A stretch of DNA of 64,000 nt from Haematobacter genomosp. 1 (GCF_002196855.1 NZ_NIPW01000023.1:1-64000), one strand, 5' to 3'. Positions 7,729 to 17,914 are shown, counted from the first letter of the stretch. Notes: a model not told the origin generated them from the sequence alone. Program-made: numbers and translations.

Positions 7729-9233
7729 ACACCCATGATATGCGGACCTACAAATCGGCCGAACACCTGCCGCGCGAAGACCAGCTTGCGTGGAAGATCG
7801 CCGAAGTCGCCGCCGACCCGGTGGAGGTGTTGCCGGAAGTCACCGAGATGATCATCAACCGGATCATCGACAACGCCGCCGTCGCCGCAGCCTCGCTCGC
7901 GCGCCGTCCGGTGGCCTCGGCGCGGGCGCAGGCGCTCTGCCATCCGATGGCGCCGGGCGCCACGGTGTTCGGTCTGGCCAATGACCGGGTGAGCCCCGAA
8001 TGGGCGGCCTGGGCGAATGGCACGGCGGTGCGGGAACTCGATTTCCACGACACCTTCCTGGCCGCCGACTATTCCCACCCCGGCGACAACATCCCTCCCA
8101 TTCTGGCGGTGGCGCAGCATACAGGGCGTTCCGGGGCCGAGCTGATCCGGGGGCTGGCGACGGGCTATGAGATTCAGGTGAACCTCGTGCGCGGCATCTG
8201 CCTGCATGAGCACAAGATCGACCATATCGCGCATCTCGGTCCGTCGGCGGCGGCGGGGATCGGCACACTGCTGGGCCTTTCCACGGAGACGATCTATCAG
8301 GCGGTGCAGCAGGCGCTGCATGTCACCACCACCACGCGGCAAAGCCGCAAGGGCGAGATTTCGAGCTGGAAGGCCTATGCCCCCGCTTTTGCGGGCAAGA
8401 TGGCGATCGAGGCGGTGGATCGGGTGATGCGTGGCGAAGGCGCGCCGTCCCCGGCGTGGGAGGGCGAGGACGGCTTCATCGCCTGGCTGCTCTCCGGCCC
8501 GAACGCGCGTTATCAGGTGCCGCTGCCCGGCAGAGGAGAGGCGAAGCGCGCGATCCTCGACACCTATACCAAGGAGCATTCGGCGGAATACCAAAGCCAG
8601 GCGCTGATCGACCTTGCCCGCCGCATGGGTCCGCAGATCGGCGATCTGACGCAGATCGACAGCATCGTGATCCACACCAGCCACCATACCCATCATGTGA
8701 TCGGTACCGGCGCGAACGACCCGCAGAAAATGGACCCGAAGGCCAGCCGCGAGACGCTGGACCATTCGATCATGTATATCTTCGCCGTGGCGCTGGAGGA
8801 TGGCGGCTGGCACCACGAGAAATCCTATGCGCCGGATCGGGCCAACCGCCCGGAGACCGTGGCGCTCTGGCGCAAGGTCTCTACTACCGAAGACCCGGAG
8901 TGGACGCGCCGCTATCACGCCCGCGATCCGAAGGAGAAGGCCTTTGGCGGCCGCGTGGTGGTCACGCTGAAGGACGGGCGGGTCATCACCGACGAACTCG
9001 CACTGGCCGATGCCCATCCCGATGGCGCGCGCCCCTTCGAGCGCGAGAATTACGTGCGCAAATTCCTCACCCTCTCAGACGGAATCAGCGCGGGGGGCGA
9101 GCAGCAGCGGTTCCTCGACGCGGCGGCGGCACTGGCAACGCTGAAGGCGGGGGATCTCGGGGCGCTCAACTTCACCGTGGACGCGGAGAGGCTGGGTGCG
9201 CCCCGTCCACACGGCATATTCGACTGGAAATGA
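7725..9233 (+). CDS. prpD: 2-Methylcitrate dehydratase, MmgE/PrpD family
   Basis: PrpD dehydrates 2-methylcitrate to 2-methyl-cis-aconitate in propionate breakdown. The 502-residue length and segments such as [18 protein letters not shown] and [15 protein letters not shown] are typical of the MmgE/PrpD fold. It overlaps the thioesterase stop by four bases and is followed after eight bases by prpC, so the operon reads thioesterase-prpD-prpC-prpB. No prpE, acnD or prpF is present, so propionyl-CoA must come from another ligase, and PrpD with a housekeeping aconitase would complete the cycle. Confidence 0.93.
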   Translation: MNTHDMRTYKSAEHLPREDQLAWKIAEVAADPVEVLPEVTEMIINRIIDNAAVAAASLARRPVASARAQALCHPMAPGATVFGLANDRVSPEWAAWANGTAVRELDFHDTFLAADYSHPGDNIPPILAVAQHTGRSGAELIRGLATGYEIQVNLVRGICLHEHKIDHIAHLGPSAAAGIGTLLGLSTETIYQAVQQALHVTTTTRQSRKGEISSWKAYAPAFAGKMAIEAVDRVMRGEGAPSPAWEGEDGFIAWLLSGPNARYQVPLPGRGEAKRAILDTYTKEHSAEYQSQALIDLARRMGPQIGDLTQIDSIVIHTSHHTHHVIGTGANDPQKMDPKASRETLDHSIMYIFAVALEDGGWHHEKSYAPDRANRPETVALWRKVSTTEDPEWTRRYHARDPKEKAFGGRVVVTLKDGRVITDELALADAHPDGARPFERENYVRKFLTLSDGISAGGEQQRFLDAAAALATLKAGDLGALNFTVDAERLGAPRPHGIFDWK

Positions 9234-9241
9234 GGGATCAG

Positions 9242-10411
9242 ATGAGCGGCTCCATGCTGAAACCGAAGAAATCCGTGGCCCTCTCCGGGGTGGTTGCCGG
9301 CAATACCGCGCTGTGTTCGGTGGGACAGTCGGGCAATGACCTGCATTATCGTGGCTTCGACATCCTCGACATTGCCGAGGCCTGTGAATTCGAGGAAGTG
9401 GCGTATCTGCTGGTGCACGGCGCGCTGCCCACCGCCCCTGAACTGCGCGCCTACAAGGCGAAGCTGAAGGCCCTCCGGGGCCTTCCAAAGGCGGTGCGCG
9501 ACACGCTGGAGGCGATCCCCGCCGCCGCACATCCGATGGATGTGCTGCGCTCCGGGGTCAGCGCATTGGGCTGCGTGCTGCCCGAGGCGCATGACCACAA
9601 CCTACCCGGCGCGCGCGACATCGTGGACCGGCTGATTGCGGCGCAGGGCTCAATGCTGCTCTACTGGCACCACTACGCCCAGAACGGCCGTCGGATCGAC
9701 GTGGAGACGGAGGACGATACCGTTGCGGGCCATTTCCTGCACCTGCTGCACGGAATCGCGCCCTCGGCCGCCGAAGTGCGGGCGATGCACACCACGCTGA
9801 ACCTCTATGCCGAGCATGAGTTCAACGCCTCCACCTTCACCGCACGGACCATCGCGGGCACCGGGTCGGATGTGTATTCTGCCATCGCAGGCGCCATCGG
9901 CGCGCTGCGCGGGCCGAAGCACGGCGGCGCGAACGAGGTCGCCTTCGAGATCCAGAAGCGCTATGCCGACGCGGATGAGGCGGAGGCGGACATCCGTGCC
10001 CGCATGGCGGCGCGGGAGGTCATCATCGGCTTCGGCCACCCGGTCTATACCATCGCCGACCCGCGCAACGTGGTCATCAAACGGGTGGCGAAGCAGCTCT
10101 CCACCGCCTCCGGCTCCATGCGGATGTTTGACATCGCCGAGCGGATCGAGACGGTGATGATGGAAGAAAAGCGGATGTTCCCGAACCTCGACTGGTATTC
10201 GGCGGTGTCCTACCACCTTCTGGGCGTGCCGACCGCGATGTTCACGCCGATCTTTGTGATCTCGCGCACCTCCGGCTGGGGCGCGCATGTGATCGAACAG
10301 CGGCAGGACAACAAGATCATCCGCCCCTCTGCCAACTATATCGGGCCGGACAACCGCGCCTTCACCCCCATCGATAAGCGCGGCCTGCTGGCGCCGCCTT
10401 CGGAGGCCTGA
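9242..10411 (+). CDS. prpC: 2-Methylcitrate synthase
   Basis: PrpC condenses propionyl-CoA with oxaloacetate. The 389-residue protein shows citrate-synthase blocks: [26 protein letters not shown] with the catalytic His, [22 protein letters not shown] with the second His, and the C-terminal [10 protein letters not shown] block. A start near [14 protein letters not shown] is usual for PrpC rather than CitA. The ATG at 9242 lies eight bases after prpD; the open frame extending upstream to 8456 is only a shadow of prpD. It overlaps nothing and prpB follows at once. Confidence 0.93.
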   Translation: MSGSMLKPKKSVALSGVVAGNTALCSVGQSGNDLHYRGFDILDIAEACEFEEVAYLLVHGALPTAPELRAYKAKLKALRGLPKAVRDTLEAIPAAAHPMDVLRSGVSALGCVLPEAHDHNLPGARDIVDRLIAAQGSMLLYWHHYAQNGRRIDVETEDDTVAGHFLHLLHGIAPSAAEVRAMHTTLNLYAEHEFNASTFTARTIAGTGSDVYSAIAGAIGALRGPKHGGANEVAFEIQKRYADADEAEADIRARMAAREVIIGFGHPVYTIADPRNVVIKRVAKQLSTASGSMRMFDIAERIETVMMEEKRMFPNLDWYSAVSYHLLGVPTAMFTPIFVISRTSGWGAHVIEQRQDNKIIRPSANYIGPDNRAFTPIDKRGLLAPPSEA

Positions 10412-10412
10412 G

Positions 10413-11327
10413 ATGCCCTATCTGATTGCAGACGATCTGCCGCGCGCAACGGCTGGAGCGCGGTTCCGCGCGGCGCTGGACCGGCCCGGCATTCTCCGGA
10501 TGCCCGGCGCGCATAACGGACAAGCGGCGTTGCAGGCAAAGGCTGCGGGGTTCGACGCACTCTATCTCTCCGGTGCCGCGATGACGGCCTCCATGGGTCT
10601 GCCTGATCTGGGCATCATCACGGTGGATGAGGTCGCCTTCTTCATCCGCCAGATCGCGCGGGCCTCCGGCCTGCCCCTGCTGGTGGATGGCGACACCGGT
10701 TATGGCGAGGCGCTGAACGTCATGCATATGGTCCGTGTGTTCGAGGAGGCGGGCGCGGGGGCCGTACATCTGGAGGACCAGCTGTTGCCGAAGAAATGCG
10801 GACATCTGAACGACAAGAAGCTCGCCTCCGCGCAGGACATGGCGGCCAAGGTTGCCGCCGCCGCTCGTGCCCGGCGCGATCTGGTCGTGATGGCCCGGAC
10901 AGATGCGGCGGCGTCCGAGGGCATCGAAGGGGCCGTGGAGCGGGCGAAGATGTATGTCGAAGCCGGGGCTGACGCGATCTTCCCGGAGGCACTGACCAGC
11001 GTGGAAATGTTCAGGGAAGTGCGCGCCCGCCTGCCGGGGGTGAAGCTGCTGGCCAACATGACCGAATTCGGCCGCACGCCCGTGCTCACCGCGCAGGAGT
11101 TCGAGGATCTGGGCTACGACATGGTGATCTGGCCGGTCTCCTCGCTTCGCGTCGCCAACAAGGCGCAGGAGCGGCTCTACACGGCGCTCGCCCGCGACGG
11201 CGCCACTACGGCGATGATACAGGAAATGCAGACCCGCGCGGAACTCTACGATGTGATCGGCCTCAATGCCTTCGAAGTACTGGACCGGTCCATCGCTCAG
11301 TCAGTCGTGCCGGAGTGGAAGTCCTGA
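10413..11327 (+). CDS. prpB: 2-Methylisocitrate lyase
   Basis: PrpB cleaves 2-methylisocitrate to pyruvate and succinate. The 304-residue protein has the phosphoenolpyruvate mutase/isocitrate lyase fold with DGDTGYG (Mg-binding, around residue 92), the catalytic KKCGH loop near residue 130, and MARTDA. It begins one base after the prpC stop and ends the operon. A weak six-base inverted repeat follows, but no clear terminator with a T-run is visible. Confidence 0.94.
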   Translation: MPYLIADDLPRATAGARFRAALDRPGILRMPGAHNGQAALQAKAAGFDALYLSGAAMTASMGLPDLGIITVDEVAFFIRQIARASGLPLLVDGDTGYGEALNVMHMVRVFEEAGAGAVHLEDQLLPKKCGHLNDKKLASAQDMAAKVAAAARARRDLVVMARTDAAASEGIEGAVERAKMYVEAGADAIFPEALTSVEMFREVRARLPGVKLLANMTEFGRTPVLTAQEFEDLGYDMVIWPVSSLRVANKAQERLYTALARDGATTAMIQEMQTRAELYDVIGLNAFEVLDRSIAQSVVPEWKS

Positions 11328-11425
11328 AACCACCGATCTGAGACCGCTACCATCGGTACGCTGCCTGGCGCGGTTCCTTCCAGTCCCAAGAAGGCATCGC
11401 GCCCTCAAACCGTGTGATCAAACAG

Positions 11426-12190
11426 CTAATACAGTGCGATCGGGCTGCCGGTCTGGGGATCGGGGATGACGCGGAGCGGCAGGCCATAGATGCGCTGCAG
11501 GATCTCCGGGCGCATCACCTCCTCCACCCGCCCTTCCGCGACGATACGCCCCTGCGCCATTCCGATCAGCCGGTCGCAGAAGCGCGCGGCGAGGTTGATG
11601 TCGTGAAGCACTACGACCGCCATCGCCTCTGGCCGCTGCGCCAGGCTGCGCAGGAGCGTCAGCACCTCCACCTGGTAACGCAAATCCAGCGCGGCGGTGG
11701 GCTCGTCCATCAGCAGGCAGCCGGCGGATTGCGCCAGCATCATCGCAATCCAGCCTCGCTGCCGTTCCCCGCCCGAAAGGGTAGCCACCAGCTGCTCCCC
11801 CATCCCAGCAAGGCCTGCCGCGCCCATCGCATGCTCCACCGCCCGCCGGTCAGTATCGCCGAGCCTGCGGAACGGTCCGGTCCAGGGATAGCGCCCAAGA
11901 CCCACCAGCTCCGCCAGACACATGTCCCCGGCGGGCGGTGGGCTCTGCGGCAGGAAGGCGATGCGCCGGGCCAGTTGGCGGGCCGGGAGAGCGGCGAGCG
12001 GAAGACCGTCGAGCCGCAGCTCGCCTCGCGTGGGCCGTTCCTGCCCGGCCATCAGTCGCAGAAGCGTGCTCTTGCCCGCGCCATTCGCGCCGATGACGCC
12101 ATAGAGCAGCCCCCGGTCCAACCGCAGGGAAATCCCTTCCAGCAAGGGCCGACCCCCCGCGACGAAGGCGATATCGGTGAGATCGAACAT
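11426..12190 (-). CDS. ABC transporter ATPase, FecE/BtuD type
   Basis: This 254-residue ATPase energises the importer encoded upstream. Walker A is GANGAGKST near residue 34, the signature is LSGGERQRGWIA, Walker B is CLLMDEPTAALD, followed by VVLHDINLAARFCDR. These are hallmarks of the iron-chelate/B12 ATPases. The ATG at 12190 is preceded at a good distance by TGAGG; an ATG at 12196 overlaps the permease stop but sits too close to that site. It is the last gene of the riboswitch-led minus-strand operon. Confidence 0.9.
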   Translation of the reverse strand: MFDLTDIAFVAGGRPLLEGISLRLDRGLLYGVIGANGAGKSTLLRLMAGQERPTRGELRLDGLPLAALPARQLARRIAFLPQSPPPAGDMCLAELVGLGRYPWTGPFRRLGDTDRRAVEHAMGAAGLAGMGEQLVATLSGGERQRGWIAMMLAQSAGCLLMDEPTAALDLRYQVEVLTLLRSLAQRPEAMAVVVLHDINLAARFCDRLIGMAQGRIVAEGRVEEVMRPEILQRIYGLPLRVIPDPQTGSPIALY

Positions 12191-12192
12191 CG

Positions 12193-14106
12193 TCATTTCC
12201 TCAACAGACCGGGGAGAATCCAGAGCCCGGACAGGAATGCCGCCATCAGTCCCGCGGGTACCTGCCATGGAAAGGCCGCGATCCGCCCGAGCCAGTCGGC
12301 CGCCACCATGACTGCTGCACCTGCCAGCGCCGCCCCTGCCAGCCCGGCGGCCGGGGTCGTCAGGCCGGCGGCACGGGCGATCTGCGGCGCCATCAGGCCC
12401 AGAAAACCGACCGGCCCCATCACCAGCGTCGCGATGGCGGACCCCGCGGCTGTCAGCCCGACCAGCGTTCCCCGCGCGACCGGCAGCGCCAGTCCCAGCG
12501 ACCGGGACGCCTCCGCGCCGAGCGGCAGGATCGCCAGCCAGCGGGAAAAGGCCGGGACCGTCGCCAGAAGCGCTCCGGCCCCGGCAAGCGCAAACATCGC
12601 ATCCTCCGGCGTCGCCCGCCAGGTGGATCCGGCCAGCCAGCCCATGAGCAGCGCTGCCCGCGGGTCTCCGCCAGCGAGCAGGAGCGACGTGAGCGCGGAG
12701 AGGAGCGTGACCCCCGCCACCCCGGCCAGCACCAAATGCAGCGGCGAGAAGCTCCGCCGCGCCGCGAGCGCCACTGCCACGACGGCGGCGAGGAGGGCGC
12801 CGGCGAAGGTTGCTGCCACGAGCGCCGGGCGACCCGTCGCGCCAAGTGCCACCACCCCGATCAGGCCGAGCGCCGCGCCGGAGGACACGCCCAGCAGTTC
12901 CGGGCTGGCCAGCGGATTGGCCGTCAGGCGCTGCATCAGCACGCCTGCGATCGCGGTCGCCGCGCCCGCGGCCACCGAGACGCCGATCCTTGGCCAGCGG
13001 AGGTCTGTATAGGTTGCGCCGTCCCAGAGCCATCCGTCCGGGAAGCGGCCGAGCGACAGGGAGAGCCAGACCAGCCCGCCGAGCATCGCGGCCATCATAC
13101 AGAGCACGACCGCAGGCCGACGCACGCGGCGCGCCGGACGGGGCGGTGACAGCCGGGGCGCCGCTGCAGGCAGGCGCCGCAACAGCGACAGCAACACTCC
13201 TGCGCCGACCAGCGCGGTGATCGCACCTGCCGGCACCGGCAGGCCCGTCGTCCGCACCGCCTGATCGGCCAGCGCCAGCAACCCGGCGCCGATCGCCATG
13301 GCGGCGAGGGGTAGGCGCCGCCCCCGCGCCCCTCCCAGCCGGGCCAGCGCCGGGGCGATCAGCCCGACGAAGCCGATTACTCCCACGCCCGCCGCCACCG
13401 TCGCCGCCAGCAGCACCGCCGGCAGGAGCAGCGCCGTGTGCCAGAAAGCGATGCGCAGCCCCAAGCCCTGCGCCATGCCGTCGCCCAGTTCCAGCAGCGC
13501 CAGCGGGCGCGCGGCCAGCATCGCAATGCCCGCCGCCAGCGCCAGTGCCACGGCGATGCCCGCGGCGGACATCCAGCCGGCCTGCACCAGCGACCCGGCC
13601 TGCCACAGGAAAAGCTGCTCCATCACCTGATGGTTGAAGAGCGCCAGCATGGCATTGATGCCGCCGAGCCAGATCCCCGTCACCAGTCCCGACAGCAGGA
13701 TCGCGCCCGCGCCGAATCCCGCCCGCGCCGACAGCGCCATGACCAGGGCGAAGGCAAGGAGCGCCCCCGCGAAGGCCGCCCCCCAGCCCGCCAGACCGGG
13801 CGCGGCCACCAGCGCGAGGCCGAGCGCCAGCTGCGCTCCGCCGAAGAGGCCGAGGGTGGCGGGCTCCGCCAAGGGATTGCCCAGCACGCGTTGCAGCAGC
13901 AGCCCGCAAAGCGCCAGCCCCGCGCCGGAGAGCAGCGCCGCAACCAGCCGGGGCGCCGTCGAAAGGTGGAGGATCATCTGTCCCACGTCGCCGGCTTGCG
14001 GCCAGATCATCGCCGCGATGGTTCCGGCGGGGGCGAGATCCCGCGCCTCCTGCCAGAAGAGCCAGAGCGCGGGCAGCCAGAGCAGCAGGATCAATACGCG
14101 GATCAT
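12193..14106 (-). CDS. FhuB-like double-length iron-chelate/B12 permease
   Basis: At 637 residues this is a fusion of two FecCD/BtuC-type permease halves, as in FhuB. Both halves carry the family blocks: RVLGNPLAEPATLG and RLTANPLASPELLGV for the first, and GVIGFVGLIAPALAR and GPVGFLGLMAPQIAR for the loop contacting the ATPase. Many transmembrane helices are evident. Its ends overlap the binding-protein gene by four bases upstream, and the ATPase abuts downstream. The duplicated form is typical of hydroxamate siderophore importers, while the operon is under a B12 riboswitch, so the cargo is uncertain. Confidence 0.9.
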   Translation of the reverse strand: MIRVLILLLWLPALWLFWQEARDLAPAGTIAAMIWPQAGDVGQMILHLSTAPRLVAALLSGAGLALCGLLLQRVLGNPLAEPATLGLFGGAQLALGLALVAAPGLAGWGAAFAGALLAFALVMALSARAGFGAGAILLSGLVTGIWLGGINAMLALFNHQVMEQLFLWQAGSLVQAGWMSAAGIAVALALAAGIAMLAARPLALLELGDGMAQGLGLRIAFWHTALLLPAVLLAATVAAGVGVIGFVGLIAPALARLGGARGRRLPLAAMAIGAGLLALADQAVRTTGLPVPAGAITALVGAGVLLSLLRRLPAAAPRLSPPRPARRVRRPAVVLCMMAAMLGGLVWLSLSLGRFPDGWLWDGATYTDLRWPRIGVSVAAGAATAIAGVLMQRLTANPLASPELLGVSSGAALGLIGVVALGATGRPALVAATFAGALLAAVVAVALAARRSFSPLHLVLAGVAGVTLLSALTSLLLAGGDPRAALLMGWLAGSTWRATPEDAMFALAGAGALLATVPAFSRWLAILPLGAEASRSLGLALPVARGTLVGLTAAGSAIATLVMGPVGFLGLMAPQIARAAGLTTPAAGLAGAALAGAAVMVAADWLGRIAAFPWQVPAGLMAAFLSGLWILPGLLRK

Positions 14107-14924
14107 GCCATCGCCGCGCGGATCGCCGTCGCAAGGCGGATGGCGGAGGCCACGCCGCCCGCCGGAAACACTGGCGGCAGCGGCCGCAGCCGGTCCGCAA
14201 GGTTGAAGGACAGCGCGTCCAGGAAGGGACCGGCGGACCCGGCGCCGCCGATGGCCAGCACCGCCGGGCCGTCCCGGTCCACCAGTTCATCCAGCCCCGT
14301 GCTGCGCGCCCCCCAGATCATGCTGCCGGTCGCGGCATTGGTCAGCCCCATGGCCGACAGCACGTCACCCGGCAGCGAACCCGGACCGAAGACGATCATG
14401 TGCCGCCCATCCTCCAGCATCCGCACGATCAGCGCCCGCTGCGCGCCGAGCGGGGTCAGCGCATCCTCCAGCCGGGCCAGCAGCGGACCGGAATCGCGGC
14501 CGAGAATGCGCGCCATCTGATCCGCCAGCGCGCGGGCCGTCGTCAGCGCGCCCTCCAGCGGCAGGGTCTGCAGCCATTCGACCGGGGCGATACGCTCCAG
14601 CCGGCCCGCTGCCGCCTGTTGCCACGCGGCGGCAAGGATCAGCCGCGGGGCCAGACGGCGCAGCAATTCGAGGTTCGGCTCGTTCAGCGGGCCGAGGTCC
14701 AACGCCGCGCCGGGGGCGGGATCTCGCACCAGCCGCTGATAAAGCCCGCGATTACCGATGGCGGCGGGGCCGTGGCCGAGCGCGAGACAGGTTTCCGTCA
14801 GGATGAGCTCCGTAGTAACCACGCCCCCCGCGGTATCCCCGGCGCCCGCAGGCGACAGGGCGCCGCCTGCGCGGGCATGAGCTGCCAGCGCCAGCGCAGC
14901 GGCAATCGCCGCGCGCCGGTTCAT
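14103..14924 (-). CDS. Periplasmic binding protein, FhuD/BtuF type
   Basis: This 273-residue protein begins with a probable export signal (MNRRAAIAAALALAAHARAG) and continues as a type III periplasmic binding protein, with LNEPNLELLRRLAPRLILA, the usual conserved stretch before the interdomain helix, and a late GLDELVDRDGPAVLAIGG block. It should deliver the chelate or corrinoid to the FhuB-like permease. Its start overlaps the stop of the preceding gene by four bases and its stop overlaps the permease start by four. Confidence 0.82.
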   Translation of the reverse strand: MNRRAAIAAALALAAHARAGGALSPAGAGDTAGGVVTTELILTETCLALGHGPAAIGNRGLYQRLVRDPAPGAALDLGPLNEPNLELLRRLAPRLILAAAWQQAAAGRLERIAPVEWLQTLPLEGALTTARALADQMARILGRDSGPLLARLEDALTPLGAQRALIVRMLEDGRHMIVFGPGSLPGDVLSAMGLTNAATGSMIWGARSTGLDELVDRDGPAVLAIGGAGSAGPFLDALSFNLADRLRPLPPVFPAGGVASAIRLATAIRAAMA

Positions 14925-15661
14925 AGCCCGATCCCCAGATGCCGGGCCAGCGGCGGGTCGTGCCGGACAATGAGGCGGTCGAGATGGAAGCAGGGCGCCA
15001 GCAGCCGTTCCTGCCGCAGGGCCACGCGAAGTTGCGCCCGGCCATGGCGCCCGGCGGGAACGGGCAGATCCTCCCCCGCCCGGACCGCCCGCCGTACGGC
15101 CGTCTTCAGTGCCACCAGATCGGGCGGCCCGAACCGCGCCAGAAGACGCTGGAAGGCGGCATGGTCCTCTACATCGAAAGGCCGCGCCACGCCGGGGCGA
15201 TGGCGGCACGGATGGGCGGGAAAGGCATGGGCGAACGGCAGCAGCCCCGCCGGGACCGGCGTGGTGGCGGGATGGGTGCGCCGTGTGTCGCCGAGCAGCG
15301 GCGGATCGCGGTCCCAGACCTCCAGCCGTCCCAGAGGGCCGCGCGCGATCCAGTCCCGCCCGCGGTGGCTGAGCCGGATCAGTCGCGACCCCGTCGGAAT
15401 CTCGACCTCCCCCTCGGGGGCGCGTTCGACGGCGTGCGACACCGTCTCCGGCAGGCAAAGCGAGATGCCGTGGTTCCAGCCCTCCGGGTCGGAACTCAGC
15501 ACCTCGAAGGCCAACGGGCGCAGGTCGGGCGGCAGGCGCAGGTGCAACGCCCCCCGCCTGCCCAGATCGGCCCCCGCCAGACCCAGCACCGCGCCGGGCC
15601 CGCCCATGCTCCAGATGCAGCGCGGATCCGCCATCAGCTCTTCGATCAGCCCGGTCGGCAA
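14921..15661 (-). CDS. Uncharacterised protein between TonB receptor and binding protein
   Basis: I do not assign a function. The 246-residue sequence lacks a signal peptide or membrane helix, starts with LIEELMADPRCIWSMG, and has His/Cys-rich text near the middle (FAHAFPAHPCRHRPG) and a C-terminal HDPPLARHLGIGL. It is locked into the operon: it starts three bases after the TonB receptor stop and overlaps the binding-protein start. The frame opens at a TTG (15661); an ATG at 15634 with a GAAGAG site is an alternative. Its position suggests handling of the imported chelate in the cytoplasm, but that is inference. Confidence 0.7.
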   Translation of the reverse strand: MPTGLIEELMADPRCIWSMGGPGAVLGLAGADLGRRGALHLRLPPDLRPLAFEVLSSDPEGWNHGISLCLPETVSHAVERAPEGEVEIPTGSRLIRLSHRGRDWIARGPLGRLEVWDRDPPLLGDTRRTHPATTPVPAGLLPFAHAFPAHPCRHRPGVARPFDVEDHAAFQRLLARFGPPDLVALKTAVRRAVRAGEDLPVPAGRHGRAQLRVALRQERLLAPCFHLDRLIVRHDPPLARHLGIGL

Positions 15662-15664
15662 GGG

Positions 15665-17803
15665 TCAGAACTTCCGCCGATAGGCGAGCTCAACCGTGCG
15701 GGGCTGACCCAGGAAGGCTTGCGCGCGCTCCGTCGACGGATCGGTGCGCAGGTAGTCGGCATAGACCCGGTCGAGCAGGTTCGTCACCCGCAGGCTCCAG
15801 ACGGAGGCCGCGTCGGGCACGTAGTCGACGCCGACGTTAACCAGACCGTAGCCCGCCCGCTTCGTGGTATTCGCGAAGTCGTAGTAGGATTTTCCGATCA
15901 ACTGCACAGACCCGTTCGCGCGCCATCCGGGAGCGAAATCCCACGACCCCCACAGGTTGCCCGACAGTTCCGGCACCAGGATCGGCACATTGCCGGAATA
16001 GTCCTCCACCTCGAAGGTCAGCCAGTTGATGGAGGTGAAATCGTCGTAGCGCGCCCTCGTCCAGGCGGCGTTCCCGCCCAGCTTCACGTCGTCGGACAGC
16101 TGGAACGCCCCGGCCAGTTCTACCCCTCGCGAGGATTGCCGCCCGACCTGCTGCGTGGCGAAGGTCGCCGAGTCGAAGACCAGCAGGTTGCGCTTGATGA
16201 TATCGAAGACCGCCAGCGACCATTCCCCGCGCCCTTCGAACACCGATTGCTTGACGCCCAGTTCGAACTGCCTACCGGTCGTCATGTCGAAATCCGTCAT
16301 GGAGGCGGAATAGTCGAGCAGCGGCAGGTTCACCGGATCGGTCGCATAGGACATCTGGACATAGAAGACGGTCGCGGTATTCGGTGCGAAGGTCAGGCCC
16401 AGCCGGCCGCCCGGCCCCTCAAAATCGGCGGAGAAGTCATTCGCGGCCGATATGTGATCCTCACGCTCCACCGTGAACCAGTCGTAGCGCAGGCCGGCGC
16501 TGATCGCCCATCGATCGGTGATCTCGAGCCGGTCCTCGGCGAACACTGCATGCTGGTTGAGGGTGGAGTGATAGCGGGGGACCAAGTCATCCGGCAGCGG
16601 AAAGCGGCCTACCTCCGGGTGCCACGGATCGACGAAGCGGGGGGCGTAGGCCGCGAAATCGGCAAAGTCGGATTTGGCGCGGTTCACGTCGAAGCCCAGA
16701 AGCAGCTGGTTGCTCCGCCCCGCCACATCACCGCTGAACCGCACGTTAGCGCGCGTACCGAATTGAGACTGATCCTGCCGGATGCGACGGAATTCATCCA
16801 CGGTGACCAGATCCGTCGCGGGATCCCAGAGATAGGTTTCGGCATTGCGGAAGATTCGCCGGCTGTCGATGCCGTAGATCACCCATTCCACACCGACGGT
16901 ATCGGAGGGGGTCCATTCCGTGCGAAGCTGCATCCAGCTGTCGCGGAAGCGATTTTCGGCGTCCGAGACGTTGAAATTGTTGTCCCGGAAGGATTCGACA
17001 ATCGTTCCGTCCCGCAAGGGGGTACCGAAATAGGCGGGTGGCTCGCGATCCGCATGGGCGCCGCTCAGCGTGACCTTCACCTCGTCCGTCGCTTCCCAGG
17101 CCAGTGCACCGGAAAGGACGAGATTGCGGCTGTCGGTATCGTCGACCCAGCCTTGCGACGCGTCGCCCACGGCGTTCAGGCGGAAACTGAGCCGGTCGTT
17201 CAACGAACCGCCCGCGTCATAGGCCAGCCGTGTGCGCAGGTTGCTGTCGAGCAGCGCAGCCACCTCCTGCCGGATCGGACCGGCGAAGGGACGCTTGGGC
17301 TGGATGTCGATCGTTCCGCCGATGGCGCCGGTGCCGTGCATGACCGATGCGGGCCCGTGCAGTACTTCGATCCGCTCCACGAGCCAGCTGTCGAAGGGGA
17401 AGCTGATATTGCCCCGGCCGGGGAAAAGCCGTGTACCGTCATAGAGCTGCATCACCGAATTGTTGCCCTGGAATCCGCGCAGCGCATAGGCGCTGCCGAA
17501 CACGGGCGCCGCGACCGAGGTCACTCCGGGAACGTCTTGGGTGACAGCTTCGACCACATCAGTCTGCCCGCGCGCGGCGATGGTTACAGCCGTGACCACG
17601 GAGATCGAGGCGGGAATATCTTTCACGGACACCCCGAGGCGGCTACCAGATGTGGCCGGAGTGGTAAAACCCAGCGTGGGCGGGCCGGTGATCACCACGG
17701 TGTCGAGCGTGGTTTCCTGGGCGTGAAGCAGGCCCGCCGGACAGGTTGAAAGCGAGAGCAGGGCCAACATCAGCCGGCGGGGATTTGTGGAAAAGATGGA
17801 CAT
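15665..17803 (-). CDS. TonB-dependent outer-membrane receptor
   Basis: The 712-residue receptor begins with a signal peptide (about residues 1-28, ending LLHAQ), then a plug domain with VVITGPPT, DIPASISVV, QDVPGVTSV, ALRGFQGN and VERIEVLHGPASVMHGTGAIGG, and a beta-barrel ending in aromatic Phe (AYRRKF), the outer-membrane signature. The plug resembles siderophore receptors more than classical BtuB. It is the first gene of a five-gene operon and is preceded by a cobalamin riboswitch, so its ligand may be a corrinoid. The ATG at 17803 was chosen because the upstream extension covers the riboswitch. Confidence 0.92.
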   Translation of the reverse strand: MSIFSTNPRRLMLALLSLSTCPAGLLHAQETTLDTVVITGPPTLGFTTPATSGSRLGVSVKDIPASISVVTAVTIAARGQTDVVEAVTQDVPGVTSVAAPVFGSAYALRGFQGNNSVMQLYDGTRLFPGRGNISFPFDSWLVERIEVLHGPASVMHGTGAIGGTIDIQPKRPFAGPIRQEVAALLDSNLRTRLAYDAGGSLNDRLSFRLNAVGDASQGWVDDTDSRNLVLSGALAWEATDEVKVTLSGAHADREPPAYFGTPLRDGTIVESFRDNNFNVSDAENRFRDSWMQLRTEWTPSDTVGVEWVIYGIDSRRIFRNAETYLWDPATDLVTVDEFRRIRQDQSQFGTRANVRFSGDVAGRSNQLLLGFDVNRAKSDFADFAAYAPRFVDPWHPEVGRFPLPDDLVPRYHSTLNQHAVFAEDRLEITDRWAISAGLRYDWFTVEREDHISAANDFSADFEGPGGRLGLTFAPNTATVFYVQMSYATDPVNLPLLDYSASMTDFDMTTGRQFELGVKQSVFEGRGEWSLAVFDIIKRNLLVFDSATFATQQVGRQSSRGVELAGAFQLSDDVKLGGNAAWTRARYDDFTSINWLTFEVEDYSGNVPILVPELSGNLWGSWDFAPGWRANGSVQLIGKSYYDFANTTKRAGYGLVNVGVDYVPDAASVWSLRVTNLLDRVYADYLRTDPSTERAQAFLGQPRTVELAYRRKF

Positions 17804-17914
17804 GCATAGCCCCTGGGGCAAAAGACACGTCACTTGCGAACGCAGGTCCATAGCCGGGCGCAGCCCGGAGACTTCCCCCGTCAGGACACCCCGCCCGACG
17901 TGTTCGCGCGTGAA

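Noticed and set aside
8456-9241. Long plus-strand frame upstream of prpC that would extend PrpC by 262 residues
   Set aside because: This part is the prpD coding sequence in another frame; citrate-synthase homology begins only after the ATG at 9242.
12198-14290. 954-codon minus-strand frame covering permease, binding protein and ATPase regions
   Set aside because: Only its last 254 codons (the ATPase) are a gene. The rest is Gly/Ala/Arg-rich shadow of the permease in a different frame.
14939-17749. 936-codon plus-strand frame opposite the TonB receptor
   Set aside because: Antisense shadow of a real minus-strand gene; no start signal or domain, composition typical of high-GC opposite-strand frames.
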